NCBI GenBank assembly: GCA_009760855.2
Contig: WPIO01000052.1
Span: 2,407,501-2,471,500, forward strand
Reading direction: 5' to 3'
Length of the DNA: 64,000 nucleotides
DNA from: Cristatella mucedo
Lineage: Eukaryota; Bryozoa; Phylactolaemata; Cristatellidae
Below are positions 23,211 to 49,187 of this stretch, piece by piece; the stretch's first letter is position 1, and each line of letters begins with the position of its first letter. The translations under genes were made by a program, and so were the position numbers. The notes beneath the pieces were generated by a model. That model saw nothing but the letters and a program-made list of their open reading frames with translations. It was not told the DNA's origin and searched no databases.

Positions 23211-24229
23211 CAGGTTTCGTGTGACGGTCTTGACGGTTGATCTCTTTGACTGAGGTGGAGTGTCAGAAAAATTCTAAAGTGTTGTGGTATCTCATGTATC
23301 TGCGGTCTCTCGTGGCCTGAGGATGGCTGTAGAGTTTTCAAGCGTCCAGATCTCACGACGGCCATCAAGGAACGTGCTTCAAATCGGTACTCGGTCGGCG
23401 AAGCAATCTCGGTTCAGCGCTAACAATTTGGATTGGATAATTGTTTGTACAAGAAAGCGAAGCTTTTAAGAGCACAGTCGAGCTCATTGCCACAGGAGAA
23501 TTTAGATGTCGATGTCAGCAAGGCTCTGAGTCAACGCTGGCGGTAGTTTCCTCTGTCGGTTCGAGTGTTTTGCTGGGTCGCAGAATAATTCGCAAGCAAT
23601 ATTTACTCCGTACAGTCACCAAACCAAGCTGCAACACGTTAGGTGTTATAATACTTACTAAAGATCAATGGGAAAACATACTAACCAGTATCTTTGGGTT
23701 CTTAGCACATATGCTAGTAGTAAGTAAGTAGTATGTCGAAAAAAGCGGCAACTGGTCTGGCGTTGCCAGGATTGGCTTGGTTAGCAATGGGCTGCAAAAT
23801 TGGCCTAGCCTTGCATTCTATTTTATTCTTGCTATTTTATTCATTTTATTTGTATTCTATTTTATTCTTGCTTATTAAAAGTCGTTAGATACCCTGCACA
23901 TTTTTTGGCTCTGGAACGTTGTGCTATGCTTTTAGAGCGCAACGGTCCGGGTCCGGAGCAATCCGACCAGTTGTCCGCGCAAGCAGTCGCAGTTTGGCTA
24001 GGCAAGCACGGACAAGCCTGCGGAAACTACTCTGATTGGTCATTGGCTGCCGGGAAGTCTCACGTGATCACAACAAACCATCTTAGATGCCTTATCCGGG
24101 TCCGCGTTGTCCCGACGTGCCCCGTCATTTCTGACCTGAGCCGCTGAGTGACGAGCCTCGTATTAGTCGGCTTGAACTGTAGCGACCTCAGTCGCCGTAG
24201 GGTAACGGAGTAAACTACGAGACACTCTC
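23211..24229. other. No gene recognised; possible promoter-proximal elements at the right end
   Basis: AT-rich around 23810-23890 (TATTTTATTC repeats), then more GC-rich with the CCAAT and E-box motifs described for the CpG block. Confidence 0.4.
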
Positions 24230-25380
24230 GAATCTGCCCGGGCACCGCAGGTGGAGGAGCCGCGGTCGTCGACCCATCGCCCGAAGCTTAACGGCGCGGC
24301 GAACTTGGAGCCAGGTTTGTACGCCGTCGCATCCCTTCCAACCTCCGTCTGTACCCAGTCTGAACGCCATGTCCTGTTGTCCTTAGCGTTCATCCCGAAT
24401 GCGCGCATTTCCCTGCGTTCACGTGCCGCGGCTGCCGTCGTACTCACGTCCAGCGGCCATGAACTTTGTGTCAGTCCGCCGGTTGAAACTTGCCCGTGGC
24501 TCTAGCCATCGGCGGCGGGCTCGCGGCGCGCGCCTTCTCAAGCCGAGCCTTATCCCGGGTTGTCTGGGCAGCCTCGCGATTTCATCCGGCCGACGCCCCT
24601 GGCGCCGCTAAGTATTTCGGCTGATCGCCGTGCGGGCGTAGCGCCTGGCTCGGCAGTTGAGCGGAACGCGTCCCAGCCGTGGCAGCGTGCCAGCTAGGGC
24701 TCAGGTCGCGTTCGCGTCTGGCCGCCCAGCGTCGTGCGTCGCGCTCGCGAGCGTCACTCGGTGACCGGCCAGCCAGCCCCTGCAGTTCGCGGTGGCCTTG
24801 CCGCCGCCGCCGGCCGCCTGGCACGCCTCCTCCGGCTGTGCCTTGCGCCTCGCCGCGTGTACTGGCTGGCGCCTCGGCGTATGTGTGCGCGTAGCTTCGC
24901 CGTGAGAGGAGAGCGCCGCTACACCGCCTCTCTAGTTTGTCGCATCGCCCGGCGTGCTGTGGCTTTGCCTCATCTGAAAAGTCGTCTTTACAGAGAGGCT
25001 AACCTTACTCGCAGCCCTCCTGCTCGTCCGGTAGCGTAGCCACTGCGCCGAGGGCTGGCGTGCCCGCTGCGCACTCGGGCCAGCCGTTGCTGTACGGCAT
25101 GGCGTTCGAGTAGGCCAGAGCGAGCTGGCGAGGCGAGCGCATCGCGGCGCTGACGTCTCGGAAGCTGGGTTAGGCAGTCCGCCCGATGCCGACAGCAGTT
25201 CGCGGCGCGTAGCCGTCGAGTAGCCTCTGCCCCGGCGTCAGAGGCTGCGGCGCGAGCTAAAATTAGGACGACACGCGACGGCGCGCTGTCTAGCGTTCGG
25301 GCGAGCGGCTGGATCTCTACTGAAGCGTGCGGGGGGGGGGTAGAGCTGCCAGTCTCCACCTGGGGGCGCCATCCACTACG
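24230..25380. promoter_or_regulatory. CpG-dense block upstream of the BIM/BMF-like gene
   Basis: This is the most GC- and CpG-rich non-satellite stretch upstream of the gene, unlike the AT-richer flanks. No conserved protein is recognised in its overlapping open frames. Just upstream, 24034-24046 has two inverted CCAAT-like boxes (GATTGG, CATTGG), and 24061-24066 is a CACGTG E-box. It could be a promoter, a 5' non-coding exon or both. Confidence 0.35.
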
Positions 25381-25579
25381 CGCCAGCGTTCATCCCCAAA
25401 GCGTTTGCCGCCGCTCCATTCGTTTGACCGGTGTGAACGAGCAAGGCGGAAAGTGGGTGGGGGGACGTTCGTGGAACAGTACTCGTGCGGCGCTGTGCGT
25501 GGAGCGTCTGCTATGTGGCCACTGCTTCCAAACATCGATGGGTCGACACGGTCCGTTGGACTTCCGGTGACTAGCCATA

Positions 25580-25629
25580 TCCAACGCTTTCGCTGTCTCT
25601 CGCTCCTCTTCTCCTCCCTCTCCCGGCGT

Positions 25630-25683
<54 letters not shown>

Positions 25684-25860
25684 CTCCTTCTCCCGGCATC
25701 CCTCTCTCGCTCTCTCTCGGCTACCCCTGCATCCTCTCCTCCTCAAGTCTGTTCTCCCTTCGCTCCCTCCGTCCTTCTCTCAGTATCACCTCCTCTCTCT
25801 CTCTCTCTCATTGTCTCGCTCCCTCTCCTCTTGCTACCCTGCCTCACCTCGTCGTTCACA
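25580..25860 (+). repeat. CT-rich tract with (TC)n core
   Basis: The pure TC run at about 25630-25670 sits inside a longer C/T-rich segment. Confidence 0.9.
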
Positions 25861-25884
25861 CTTTCCTCGCACTCTTCTCGATCG

Positions 25885-26038
25885 CTGTAAGGCGCTCGCA
25901 GTTCACGACCCAGGTCGTAGGTTCGAGTTCTGCAGTGGGCGATCCTTTATTGCCCACTGCAAGCGGTAGCGATAGCCACTGTGGCTCCTCTGCCGCTAAG
26001 TTAATGAGGCAGATAAATCAGCTAGCCTTTACTTTAAA
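25885..26038 (+). mobile_element. SINE-B copy
   Basis: GTAAGGCGCTCGCAGTTCACGACC, GTAGGTTCGAGTTCTGCAG, GGGCGATCCTTTATTGCCCA, GGCAGATAAATCAGCTAGCC. Confidence 0.8.
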
Positions 26039-26499
26039 CTTTTACTTTTATTTCACCCGTCACCTCCCTATTGTAGGAAATTTGAATCCGACTAACGGTT
26101 AATAATAATTATACATACGTGTAACATTTAAATAGGCTGGAACGGAAGCGTGTCAATTGCTTAGTCTATATGCACATAAATATATGTGCATATCGAGCAT
26201 CCAAGAATTGCAGCCGGATTTGGTTCATCCATTCGTTCGCGCATGCGTTGGCCTCGCATCTTCCAGCTAGTGCGCATTTTTTCCGCTCGTTGCTTGTCGG
26301 GCCGCTAGTCTCACTCCTTCCGCTCGCTCTCTTCGTGTCGCTGAGCCTCGCGATGGGAGCTGGCGATCTACGAACCGGAGGCGCCTTGGCATCGAGCCCA
26401 TGTCGCCGCCGGCTCTCTTGTGTACTCGAGCGTGAATACGGGACGTCGTAGCTTATGGAAACGAGACGACTTACTTTTACCTGTTTACGATTTCGCCGT
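26039..26499. other. No gene recognised
   Basis: AT-rich, then GC-richer toward the CpG block. A 93-codon frame at 26170-26451 has no recognisable domain. Confidence 0.4.
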
Positions 26500-26994
26500 C
26501 GGCGTGTAGCCTGCGGTAGGGGTCGCGCGGCGGTGAGACCGGAAATACGGCCTCTCTTAGTTCGGAGCGCAGTTTAGGTGGCGTCGATTCTCCCCGCTGA
26601 CCTGGCCGAGAGGCGTTGGCGGAGTGTCCCCCTCCCAACATAGCGAACGCTTTCTGGGAAGCGTCTCAGCCGTATTACGCGTCGGTCGAGGCAAGCTCCG
26701 CCGGGGCTCGCCGCGCATCGTTGGCGAGCGACCTTGGACGCCCGGGCGCCGCCCTGTACGAGAACTGCGCTCGGCCGCGGGCTGCCTGCGGCTCTCGCCG
26801 TCCTCTCACGCCCTGTCAGCGTGCGCGCGCGCGGCGTTGCGGGATAAATGGCGGTGCCTCTCGGTAGTGTGACTCATTACTGCGCAATCGTTAATGGCTT
26901 CCGAGCGGCCGGCAGCCGAGCGCCACTGATGCGACCGCCTGCCTGTCTGCCGTGCAGGAGGATCGGGTCGGCGCCGGCGCTTGCTTTCTGCGAC
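26500..26994 (+). promoter_or_regulatory. CpG-rich 5' flank or leader of coding exon 1
   Basis: A GC-rich stretch with a CG run near 26822-26836 continues directly into coding exon 1. It contains a likely acceptor at 26956-26957, so part of it may be intron and part 5' UTR. No TATA box is evident. Confidence 0.4.
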
Positions 26995-41157
<14,163 letters not shown>

Positions 41158-41940
41158 CTCGATCCTGACCGCTGCCTAGTGGCCGGAACTCCTTGGAGCA
41201 GAGGGAACATCAAACTGCAGCTTGTCTGCTAACCACTGCTGATGCTGCTGATACCACTGCCCCCTCCTAAGTTGCTCAGGCTTGTACCACTGCCGTGTCT
41301 GACTTACCGTCCACCCAACTTCCGACTTTTTTTAAACGTTTGGCTAATGGGCATGGAGCTCTTGTGTTTTCGGCTAGACTGCAGGCTTGACGTCCAGCTT
41401 TCTTTCGGAAGCAGCCGGCCTAGGCCACTGGGCTTCTTGGCTTGCACAGTGACGTCTTACTCGTGGTTGGGACCACATGATGGCTCAAGACGAAATCTCG
41501 ACGCCCGGCTGGCTTGCCTCCTTGCACTGATCACAGCTGGTCCGGTACCTAGTGCAGTGGCAATGTGTTTATGGTACTCTGTTGTTACACAGCCTTTGCT
41601 GAGGCACATCATGTAGTGGTTTGGCTATAGGCCTGTACTCGTTTAGTACAGTTGTTGCAAGCGTTTTTGAGCTCGCCTTCGGACGATTGTTATGAAGCTG
41701 CAGCCATTGTAGCGACTGGGCATGTGAGCAGCAGCAGCAGTACCTGTCAGTTATCCGTTTCGAGAGTCCGGCCTGACCATGGCTGAGCATTAGGCTTCTG
41801 GCTTTTAGCCTTGTAAAGCCGTGTACGAAAGTTTTCATTGTTCAGTGCTTAGGTCTGTTCAGGGCCGTTATTGTTACTGAACCCAGTTCCGTTATGCATG
41901 GTTTGGAATCACCGAGCTGAGCAATAAAAATGTGTGACAT
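41158..41940 (+). other. 3' untranslated region of the BIM/BMF-like gene
   Basis: This is unique sequence after the TGA with no long frame in phase. It ends at the polyadenylation signal at 41923. The exact cleavage site is inferred. Confidence 0.6.
41923..41928 (+). terminator. AATAAA polyadenylation signal
   Basis: A canonical AATAAA lies about 770 bases after the stop. A GU-rich TTGTGTG follows at 41958-41964, the usual spacing for a downstream cleavage element. Confidence 0.65.
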
Positions 41941-42434
41941 GCTGCAGTGGCACGGTCTTGTGTGCAGGTCGCAGCCGTTTCATCCCGATGTCGAATGCTC
42001 AACGGCGGTACCAGATCGAAATTCTTTCCATATATAACTGTTGGAAGTTGGGGCGATACTGCAAATGTGCTCTGTTCATTTGAGCAGCAGCTATCTCTTG
42101 TGCGAGCCGTGCCATCGAATGGTCCCCCTTGCCGAGACTGCAAGTAGGCGAATTAGAGCAGTTAGGGTGGGAGTTCTCATCTCCTGAAATTGTATTAATT
42201 ATTTTGCAAGCTTTTTTGAAAAAACACCGAGATTTTTGGCATAATAAGCAGCAGGAAGTGGTCAAAACTAGTGCAGTGACTTAGCACAGAGACAAAGTAA
42301 GAAAATTCGACAAATTAGGTAGCCAGGGGGCAAATGTACGTCAATCGGTTGGCAAAGCAATGTCCATACAAAATTAGTTATCGCTAAAACATTCGTTACG
42401 ATAGTAAGCGGCTGCAAACCCAGTAAGGAACATA
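41941..42434. other. Intergenic, no gene recognised
   Basis: Sequence between the polyadenylation site and the first L2 fragment. No conserved frame. Confidence 0.45.
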
Positions 42435-42566
42435 GATGTTATTCATGTTGTTTATCAAGCACGATGCCACTCATTATTCGATAGTGTTTCCTTCACAGCA
42501 GATGTAAAGCTCCTAGAAAGAGATTGAGTTCTCTGAGGGCGCTCTATCAAGTGTATTATTATTATA
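42435..42566 (+). mobile_element. L2-like LINE 3' UTR fragment
   Basis: TTATCAAGCACGATGCC, AGCAGATGTAAAGCTCCTAG, GAGTTCTCTGAGGGCGCTC, then an ATT tail. Confidence 0.8.
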
Positions 42567-42659
42567 GAATACTCATCTAAACAAATTAAGATGCCCAACA
42601 TTTCCCCAGTCGGTTTAACGGAGTTAAATCCAGGAATTGGACTATCGTTTTAGAATAAG

Positions 42660-43658
42660 ACCCTCAAAATCGGCTCTGCCAGCATATCACCTGTTGAATC
42701 GGCTCGAAATCTAGGTGTCATGTTCCAAAGTGACCTCTCGTTACACGACCACATCCGCTCCACAATCAAGTCTGCCTACTTTCAGCTAAATAACATTGCT
42801 AAAATTTGAGCTTGTGTAGATAAGGATACCACGCCTAAGTTGGTCCATGCATTTGTGACATGCCGTCTTGACTTCTGTAACTCTCTGCTTGCCGGCCTAC
42901 TGGCATGTGCAATCAGGCGATTACAGCAGGTGCAACACTCCGTAGCTAGGCTTGTCTGTCGTGAGCTTCGCAGTTGCCACATTACACCACTTCTTGCCGA
43001 CCTGCACTGGCTCCCAGTCAGGCAACGCATCGACTTAAAAGTTTTATCGCTCACTTTTAGGTCACTTCATTCTTGGGCTCCAGCCTGTCTCTCAGATCTA
43101 CTCATTAGGTAAGACGGTTGATTTCACGACATCGGCCCCGAGGTCGTGGGCTCGAATCCTGCAGTGGGCGATCTTTTATCGCCACTGCAAGCGGTGGTGA
43201 TAGCCGTAAAGGCTCTTCTGTCGCTATACAAAAAGAGGCTGTTAAATCAGCTAGCATTTTTTTTACTCCAGCACCAGGCCAAGCATCGTACCACCCGCTT
43301 TTCGGAATCCAACAGTTTACCAATACCTCGTCAAACCTCAAATTCTATGGAGACCGTGCATTTAGTTCGCGTGCTCCCAAAGCTTGGAACTCCCTCCCGA
43401 CTTGCGTCAGAACGTCCCCTGACTTGACCACATTAAAAAAGAGCTTAAAACACATCTATTTAGGGCAGCATTTGGTGGATACCTGTGATTCGTCCCAAAT
43501 ATTCTTATGCGTGCTGACCCTGTGCATGTCACCCTAACCGTGTTATTCCTATCGTTTATCAAGCATGATATTACTCGCCATTCAATTGCGTTTCTATTTG
43601 CAGCACATGTAAAGCGTCTAGAAAGAGATTGAGTTCTCTGAGGGCACTTTATCAAGTG

Positions 43659-43692
<34 letters not shown>

Positions 43693-43693
43693 G
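42660..43693 (+). mobile_element. L2-like LINE, 3' part, interrupted by SINE-B
   Basis: Starts in the late RT (CTCAAAATCGGCTCTGCCAG) and runs through S-R-L/C-R-L-D-F-C-N-S-L-L and G-D-R-A-F to a long ATT tail at 43661-43693. In-frame stops occur, and it is split at 43099-43268 by a SINE-B. Confidence 0.9.
43104..43263 (+). mobile_element. SINE-B nested in an L2 copy
   Basis: GTGGGCTCGAATCCTGCAG, GGGCGATCTTTTATCGCC, CTCTTCTGTCGCTATAC, AGAGGCTGTTAAATCAGCTA, ending in poly-T. It is flanked by TACTC at 43099-43103 and 43264-43268, a short target-site duplication of L2 sequence. Confidence 0.85.
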
Positions 43694-43694
43694 A

Positions 43695-43850
43695 GACAGT
43701 TGCTTTACACGACCTCTGTTACGAGGCTGTGAGTTCGAACCTCCGATGGGCAACTCTGGATTGCAGCTGCAAGCAGTGGCGATAGCCTGTGATGCTCTTC
43801 TGTCGCTATACAAAAGAGGCTGCTAAATCAGGTAGATTATTTTTTTAGAC
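43695..43850 (+). mobile_element. SINE-B inserted at an ATT tail
   Basis: GAGTTCGAACCTCCGATGGG, GCAAGCAGTGGCGATAGCC, CTTCTGTCGCTATACAAAAG, AGGCTGCTAAATCAGGTAG. It sits directly after the L2 ATT tail. Confidence 0.85.
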
Positions 43851-43929
43851 TTTCGGCACTTTTTCTCACATTTCTGGGGTAACGCTAAGTGAGAACAGCT
43901 CCCCAGATTTGGCTCTAGGGGTGCGATTG

Positions 43930-44026
43930 TCACCTTAACCGATCAAGGTCGTGGGCTCGAAGCATGTGGCATACGTAACGAGCCTCGATAGAGACGAAGT
44001 TCTATTAGCGTGTTATACAAATAAAC
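43930..44026 (+). mobile_element. SINE-A, diverged
   Basis: CACCTTAACCGATCAAGGTCG, GTGGGCTCGAAGC, AACGAGCCTCGATAGAGACG, TATACAAATAAACG. Confidence 0.65.
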
Positions 44027-45009
44027 GAAATTTACGCACACTTAACAATGGTTCGCTCGGTAGCAATGAATTCAAGCGGTGCCGGTAGTTAAGTGACTCT
44101 GATCTGAAGGGAAACGGAAGCGCTATTCCTAGAGGCAACTTGGGCAGACCAAGTTGAACCTACGGTCCCGAAAAGCGAAAAAAGCAGCAACTAAGGCACC
44201 GATCACTTTGGTGACCTTCACGGATCACGTCACTCAGGAGCATAGAACAGTCTACTCGACAGCCGCAGACGGCTACAGGTCTCCTGTACCAGCTGTAGCA
44301 TGCAGCTAATTTAAGGCCTAAAGCACAACTGAGACTAACATATGACTAGGGCTTGTTGCACCACCTAAGGGTCGATTGTGACGTGAAATACCTGCTTCCT
44401 AATCATTGTAGCTCAGGAGCTGTGACTAATGTTTAGGCAGTCACAAGCTGACTGATATATCGTGCCACCATTTCATGGCCCCACTTCAAATGAAGGCCGT
44501 GAAAGAAACAAAAAAAACCAAACACAACCGACTAGGATAAGTGCCAACTCTAGGCTTCACCACTTCGTTAGGCTCTGCACAAATTATTATTACGGATTTT
44601 AAGATGCCGTCTTCTCATCTGTCTTTTTAGCCGTCCTATCTTCATCTTTATCACTGACAGCCATCACAGCAACTATCTGGGTTTCAGTGCGTATCTGTAG
44701 CGATTGGCTTTTCAGAAGTTCAGGTCATCCCGACGTTCCTTGACTGAACGCAGGTGAACAGGCCTTTAGCTCCAGCTCAGCCCAATAGATAACTGAATCG
44801 ATCTCAAAACTATAACATGAATAGTGCACAAAGCTGTCAGCAAATCTCAAAGCTAGAACATGAATAGTGCACACAACAGTCAGCAAATCTCAGAGGTTCA
44901 CCCACGTGTCTCCTTTGCGGAAGGAGCTGCGATTGCTCCCGGTTGACTAATGAATGCAGAGCAAAGTTCTAACGCTGGTCCGCAAGGCATGCCAAGGTTT
45001 AGTTTCTCA
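44027..45009. other. No gene recognised; one tandem duplication
   Basis: Two 43-bp units at 44803-44845 and 44846-44888 share AACATGAATAGTGCACA and GTCAGCAAAT. The rest is unassigned. Confidence 0.5.
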
Positions 45010-45340
45010 ATACTGAGCTGAATTGCTGCCAGTGTTCAACCTTCTCGTGCCCTCAGGTCCTTTATGGGCATTAAATTAGCTGCTCTATTCCAAAGCTTGA
45101 AGACCGTTAGCGACAGAAGCTTTTGCTCTGCAGTTCCTAGACTTCAGAGCTCACGTCCACAATTCTCGCTCAGTAGCATCTCCACTCCTGCTGCCTACTG
45201 CGGCGCATTCTTTCCAGCCGTACATAGATGCTACGTCCATGCTATTCACGCCCTCGACGGCCCTGCTTACTCGGCTGCAGTTCTAAATTTGCCTTATTTT
45301 CGCGAGATGAAGTCTGTTGGCTATCGTATGCCTACCGAAA
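45010..45340 (+). mobile_element. Family C LINE 3' end
   Basis: Matches 27560-27975 (TTAAATTAGCTGCTCT, TTCTTTCCAGCCGTACATAG, GAGATGAAGTCTGTTGGCTATCG) and stops where an L2 ATT tail begins. Confidence 0.78.
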
Positions 45341-45345
45341 GCTGC

Positions 45346-46745
45346 ATAATAACAATAATTATTATTACACATTTTTATTATACATTTGATACAGTGCATT
45401 CAAAGAAATCAATCTCTTTCTAGGCACTTTACATTGGCTGCAAAGGCAGCACGATCGAATGATTGTGGCAGCATGCTTAGTGAAAACAAGCATACAATGG
45501 TTAGGGGTGGCATGCACAGGGTCAGCATGCAAATATGGTGAGTGTCAGCACCCGTAAGCACGTAAAAGACGAATCACATGGACCCACTAAATGCTGTGAT
45601 AAGTAGATGCACTTTTAGTTTCTTTTTAATGTGTTGAAGTCGGGGATTTCGTGATGCAAGTCGGAAGTGAGTTCCAGGCTTTGGGAACGTGCGAACAAAA
45701 GCCAGGGTCTCCACAGAATTTGAGGTTCGTGCTGGGTAAGTGATTAAATTCCGAAATTATGGGTAAGTGATTAAATTTCGAAAGCGAGTGGTACGATGCT
45801 TACTTAACCTGATGGGGAAGTAGGTCTGATAGGTTGGCTGGAGCCAAAGAACGAAGAGACCTAAAAGTGAGTGAGAAACCTTGCAGTTCCAAATTTTAGC
45901 ACTTTTATGTAGCTGAAAGTAGGCAGACGTGCTATGGAGCTGATGTGGTCGTCTAATGAAAGGTCGCTTTGGAATATGACACCAAGATTTCGTGCAGATT
46001 CAACAGGAGATATGCTTGCAAAGCCAATTTTGAGTATTAGCCTTTCCAATTTCTGAATCCCACTTGGTTTGCCCATCATTCAATTCAAGAAAGTTTGCTG
46101 CCATCCATGTGCGGATTTCATCAACAAAAAAATACTAGCTGATTTAACATCCTCTTTTGTATAGCGACAGAAGACCCTTGAGGCTATCACCACCGCTTGC
46201 AGTGGCAATAAAGAATTGTTCAACGCAGGATTCGAACCCACAACCTCGTGACCAAGGTCGTGAAAAGCAACTGCCTTACCTAGTGTGCCATCACGGCTCA
46301 CCATCACGGCTCATCAATACATGCAGCAAGTGAGTTTAGAGAATTTGACGCGCTGGAGGGCTGGGAGGATCAAAGCAAAGGTACAATTGAGTATCATCCG
46401 CATAGAAGTGAAAGCCTAGATTGTGGTTGGCAATCACATCAGCAAGAGGGAGAGTATAAACCGTGAAAAGAACCGGACCTAGCACGGAGCCCTGAGGTAC
46501 CCCATATTTCGGAGGTACCTCGGGTGATCTCTGTTCATTCATATCAATACTCTGGAGTCTCCCACTGAGATAAGGACCTAAATCTTTGCAATGCGGTACC
46601 AGTGATACCCAGGCGAGATGAGAGGCGCTCAAGAAGGACTTGGTGATCGACAGTATCAAAAGCTGCCGTAAGATGGAGCCAAGCAAGGTGAGAGAGACTT
46701 AATCCCCTAAGTCTGCATTCCTAAGTAGGTCGTTATATACGCATA
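45346..46745 (-). mobile_element. L2-like LINE, decayed, interrupted by SINE-B
   Basis: Plus-strand AAT-rich tail, then TCAATCTCTTTCTAGGCAC (3' hairpin) up to RT sequence containing the reverse complement of G-V-P-Q-G-S-V-L-G-P and F-Y-A-D-D-T-Q-L-Y. An internal deletion lies near 45885. A SINE-B splits it at 46118-46317. Several frameshifts. Confidence 0.9.
46125..46310 (-). mobile_element. SINE-B nested in an L2 copy, with 7-bp target duplication
   Basis: TCATCAA flanks it exactly at 46118-46124 and 46311-46317, and the uninterrupted L2 has one copy there. The minus strand carries TAGGTAAGGCAGT, the exact B box GGTTCGAATCC, CTTTATTGCCACTGCAAGCG, and a T-rich 3' end. The first bases, GCCGTGATG, are duplicated at its 5' end. 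Confidence 0.92.
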
Positions 46746-46754
46746 GGCTTTGAG

Positions 46755-46820
46755 TACTCTACAGAAAGCTCTCCTGCATAGCACCCACTTTGTCTTTGTG
46801 GCTTTGTGGAATTAGAGGTG
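46755..46820 (+). mobile_element. Family C LINE 3' fragment
   Basis: CTCTCCTGCATAGCACCCAC then CTTTGTGGAATTAGAGG, the last 60 bases of the family. Confidence 0.6.
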
Positions 46821-46835
46821 GAGCAACCGTGAATT

Positions 46836-46912
46836 ATATTAAAAAATGTTAGTTGATTTATAAAGCGGTGGACGAGCCTTAACGGCTTTTTCCACTACTT
46901 GCAGTGGACATT
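46836..46912 (-). mobile_element. SINE-B 3' fragment
   Basis: AAAAAATGTTAGTTGATTTA, GAGCCTTAACGGCT, CTTGCAGTGGACA on the plus strand are the reverse complement of the SINE-B 3' half. Confidence 0.65.
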
Positions 46913-47396
46913 TACAGATCTCTTCCAGCAGACTTTGAACTCAAAAATTTTCCGTGAAGAGCAAGCATCAAACTTCTGGACTAAGACCTCTGGACTAAGG
47001 TTATTAACATATGGAAGAGCCACCCTCCGGACCTGTTGCACAAGCGATTGTGACTGGGATTTTAAAAATGATGTTCGTCCCTGGCATCGCCTCTTCAATT
47101 CCGTCCTGTCTGTCTTACATTTAGTTAGACAGCCTTCGGGCTATGCTGGATAACATCAAGCAGAGCTCTTAGCAGAGCAGACATCCAATGGCAGGCTTTC
47201 GAAATGCGATGAATAATTATGCTACAGCGAATCCGAACAAAAAATCTAATCCTTTTGCTTACACAAAAATCTTATTCAAAACGCAAATAAAACTAAGCCA
47301 TCAATGAGTACAATGCCCTGCGATTATGAACTTTTAGCATGGAAACTGACTTTCAGCTGAAATGAAATAGCCTCAATAGCCAGAGGCACACTTTCC
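46913..47396. other. No gene recognised
   Basis: Short frames only. Confidence 0.45.
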
Positions 47397-49153
47397 TCTG
47401 GACCCTATTCCCACTGTCCTGCTCCTACGTTGCATTGATCTGCTGCAGCTGCCATGCGTAACTAACATCTTTAATATGTCATTAGCCTCAGGTCATGTCC
47501 CAGCACCCTTCAAAAAAGCTGTAGTCAGGCCTCTTCTCAAGAAAGCGACACTAGACCAAGAGAACTTGAGCAACTACCGCTCAATCTCCCTTCTACCATT
47601 CCTATCAAAGACACTGGAACGGGTCGTGGCAGATCAGCTGAACTCATATATCGAAACCTCACACCTTGCTAGTAAGTTCCAGTCTGGCTTTAGAGCTAAT
47701 CACTCAACAGAGTCAGCATTGCTTAGGGTATACAATGACCTACTTAGGAATGCGGACATCGGTAGAGTGTCTCTGCTTGTTTTGCTCGATCTTTCGGCAG
47801 CTTTTGACACCATCGATCACAAAGTTCTTCTAGAGCGCCTCTCATCTCGCCTGGGCATCACTGGCACTGCTCTGCAGTGGTTCAGGTCCTATCTCAGTGG
47901 GAGACTCCAGAGTATTGACGTGAATGGACAAAGATCATCTGAAGTACCTCTGAAATATGGAGTACCTCAGGGCTCCGTGCTAGGTCCAGTTCTGTTCACA
48001 ATTTATACTCTCCCTCTCGCTGATGTGATTGCCAAGCACAATCTAGGCTTTCACTTCTATGCGGATGACACTCAGTTGTACCTTTGCTTTGATCCCTCCC
48101 AGCCTTCGAGCACCTCAAATTCTCTCAACTCACTTGCTGCATGCATTGATGACATCCGCACATGGATGGCAGCAAATTTTCTAAAACTAAACGATAACAA
48201 AACTAACTTAATAGTTATGGGCAAACCCAGTGTGATTCAGAGATTGGAAAGGCTGTCTCTCAAAATTGGCTCGGCCAGAATATCTCCTCTCGAATCAGAT
48301 CGGAATCTAGGTGTCATATTCCAAAGCGACCTCTCGTTAGACGACCATATCAGCTTCACAGTCAAATCTGCCTATTTTCAGCTTCATAACATTGCTAAAA
48401 TTAGGGCTTGTTTAGATAAGGATACCACGTCTAAGTTGGTCCATGCATTCGTGACATCTCGTCTCGACTTCTGCAACTCACTGCTTACTGGCCTACCAGC
48501 ATGTGCGATCAGGCTATTGCAGCTAGTGCAAAACTCGGCAGCTAGTGCAAAACTCGGCAGCTAGACTTCTCTGTTGTGAGCGTCGCAGTTGCCACATTAC
48601 TCCACTTCTCGCCGACCTGCACTGGCTCCCAGTCAAGCAACGGATTGACTTCAAGGTTTTGTCGCTCACTTTTAGGTCCCTTCATTCTATGGCTCCAGTC
48701 TATCTCTCCGACATACTCCCCCATCAGGCCAAGCATCGTACCACCCGCTTTTTGGAATCCGACAGTCTAGAAATACCTCGTACAAACCTTAAATCCTTTG
48801 GAGACCGTGCATTTAGTTTATATGCTCCCAAAGCCTGGAACTCCCTCCCGACCTGCGTCAGAACATCCCCTGACCTGACCACATTTAAAAGGAACTTTAA
48901 GACACACCTATTTAGGACAGCATTTAGTGGGTCCCTGTGACTCGTCCTTGATGTGCTTATGCGTGCTGACACTGTGCAAGCTGCCACTAACCACATTTGC
49001 ATGCCGACCCTGTGCATGTCACCCCTAACCATGCTATTCATCTTGTTTGTTTTTCAAGCATGATTTTACTTACCATTCAATTGCATTTCCCTTTGCAGCA
49101 AATGTAAAGAGCCCAGAAAGAGATTAAGTTCTCTGAGGGCGCTTTATCAACTA

Positions 49154-49186
<33 letters not shown>

Positions 49187-49187
49187 T
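47397..49187 (+). mobile_element. L2-like LINE, 5'-truncated, nearly intact RT
   Basis: One frame from 47476 to 48564 (362 codons) carries D-L-S-A-A-F-D-T-I-D-H, G-V-P-Q-G-S-V-L-G-P and F-Y-A-D-D-T-Q-L-Y. A 19-bp tandem duplication at 48519-48556 shifts the frame, and the C-terminal part continues at 48545-48940 with W-N-S-L-P-T. The 3' UTR ends with the hairpin and (ATT)n at 49158-49187. The endonuclease is missing. Confidence 0.93.

Noticed and set aside
26848-26994. Upstream ATG at 26848 as start of the BIM/BMF-like protein
   Set aside because: T at -3, a leader with no recognisable similarity, and a likely splice acceptor at 26956-26957 between it and the strong-context ATG at 26995. Not fully excluded.
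43104-43263. Functional tRNA gene
   Set aside because: It has a B box and tRNA-like head but no complete cloverleaf, and is repeated many times with target duplications, so it is a SINE.
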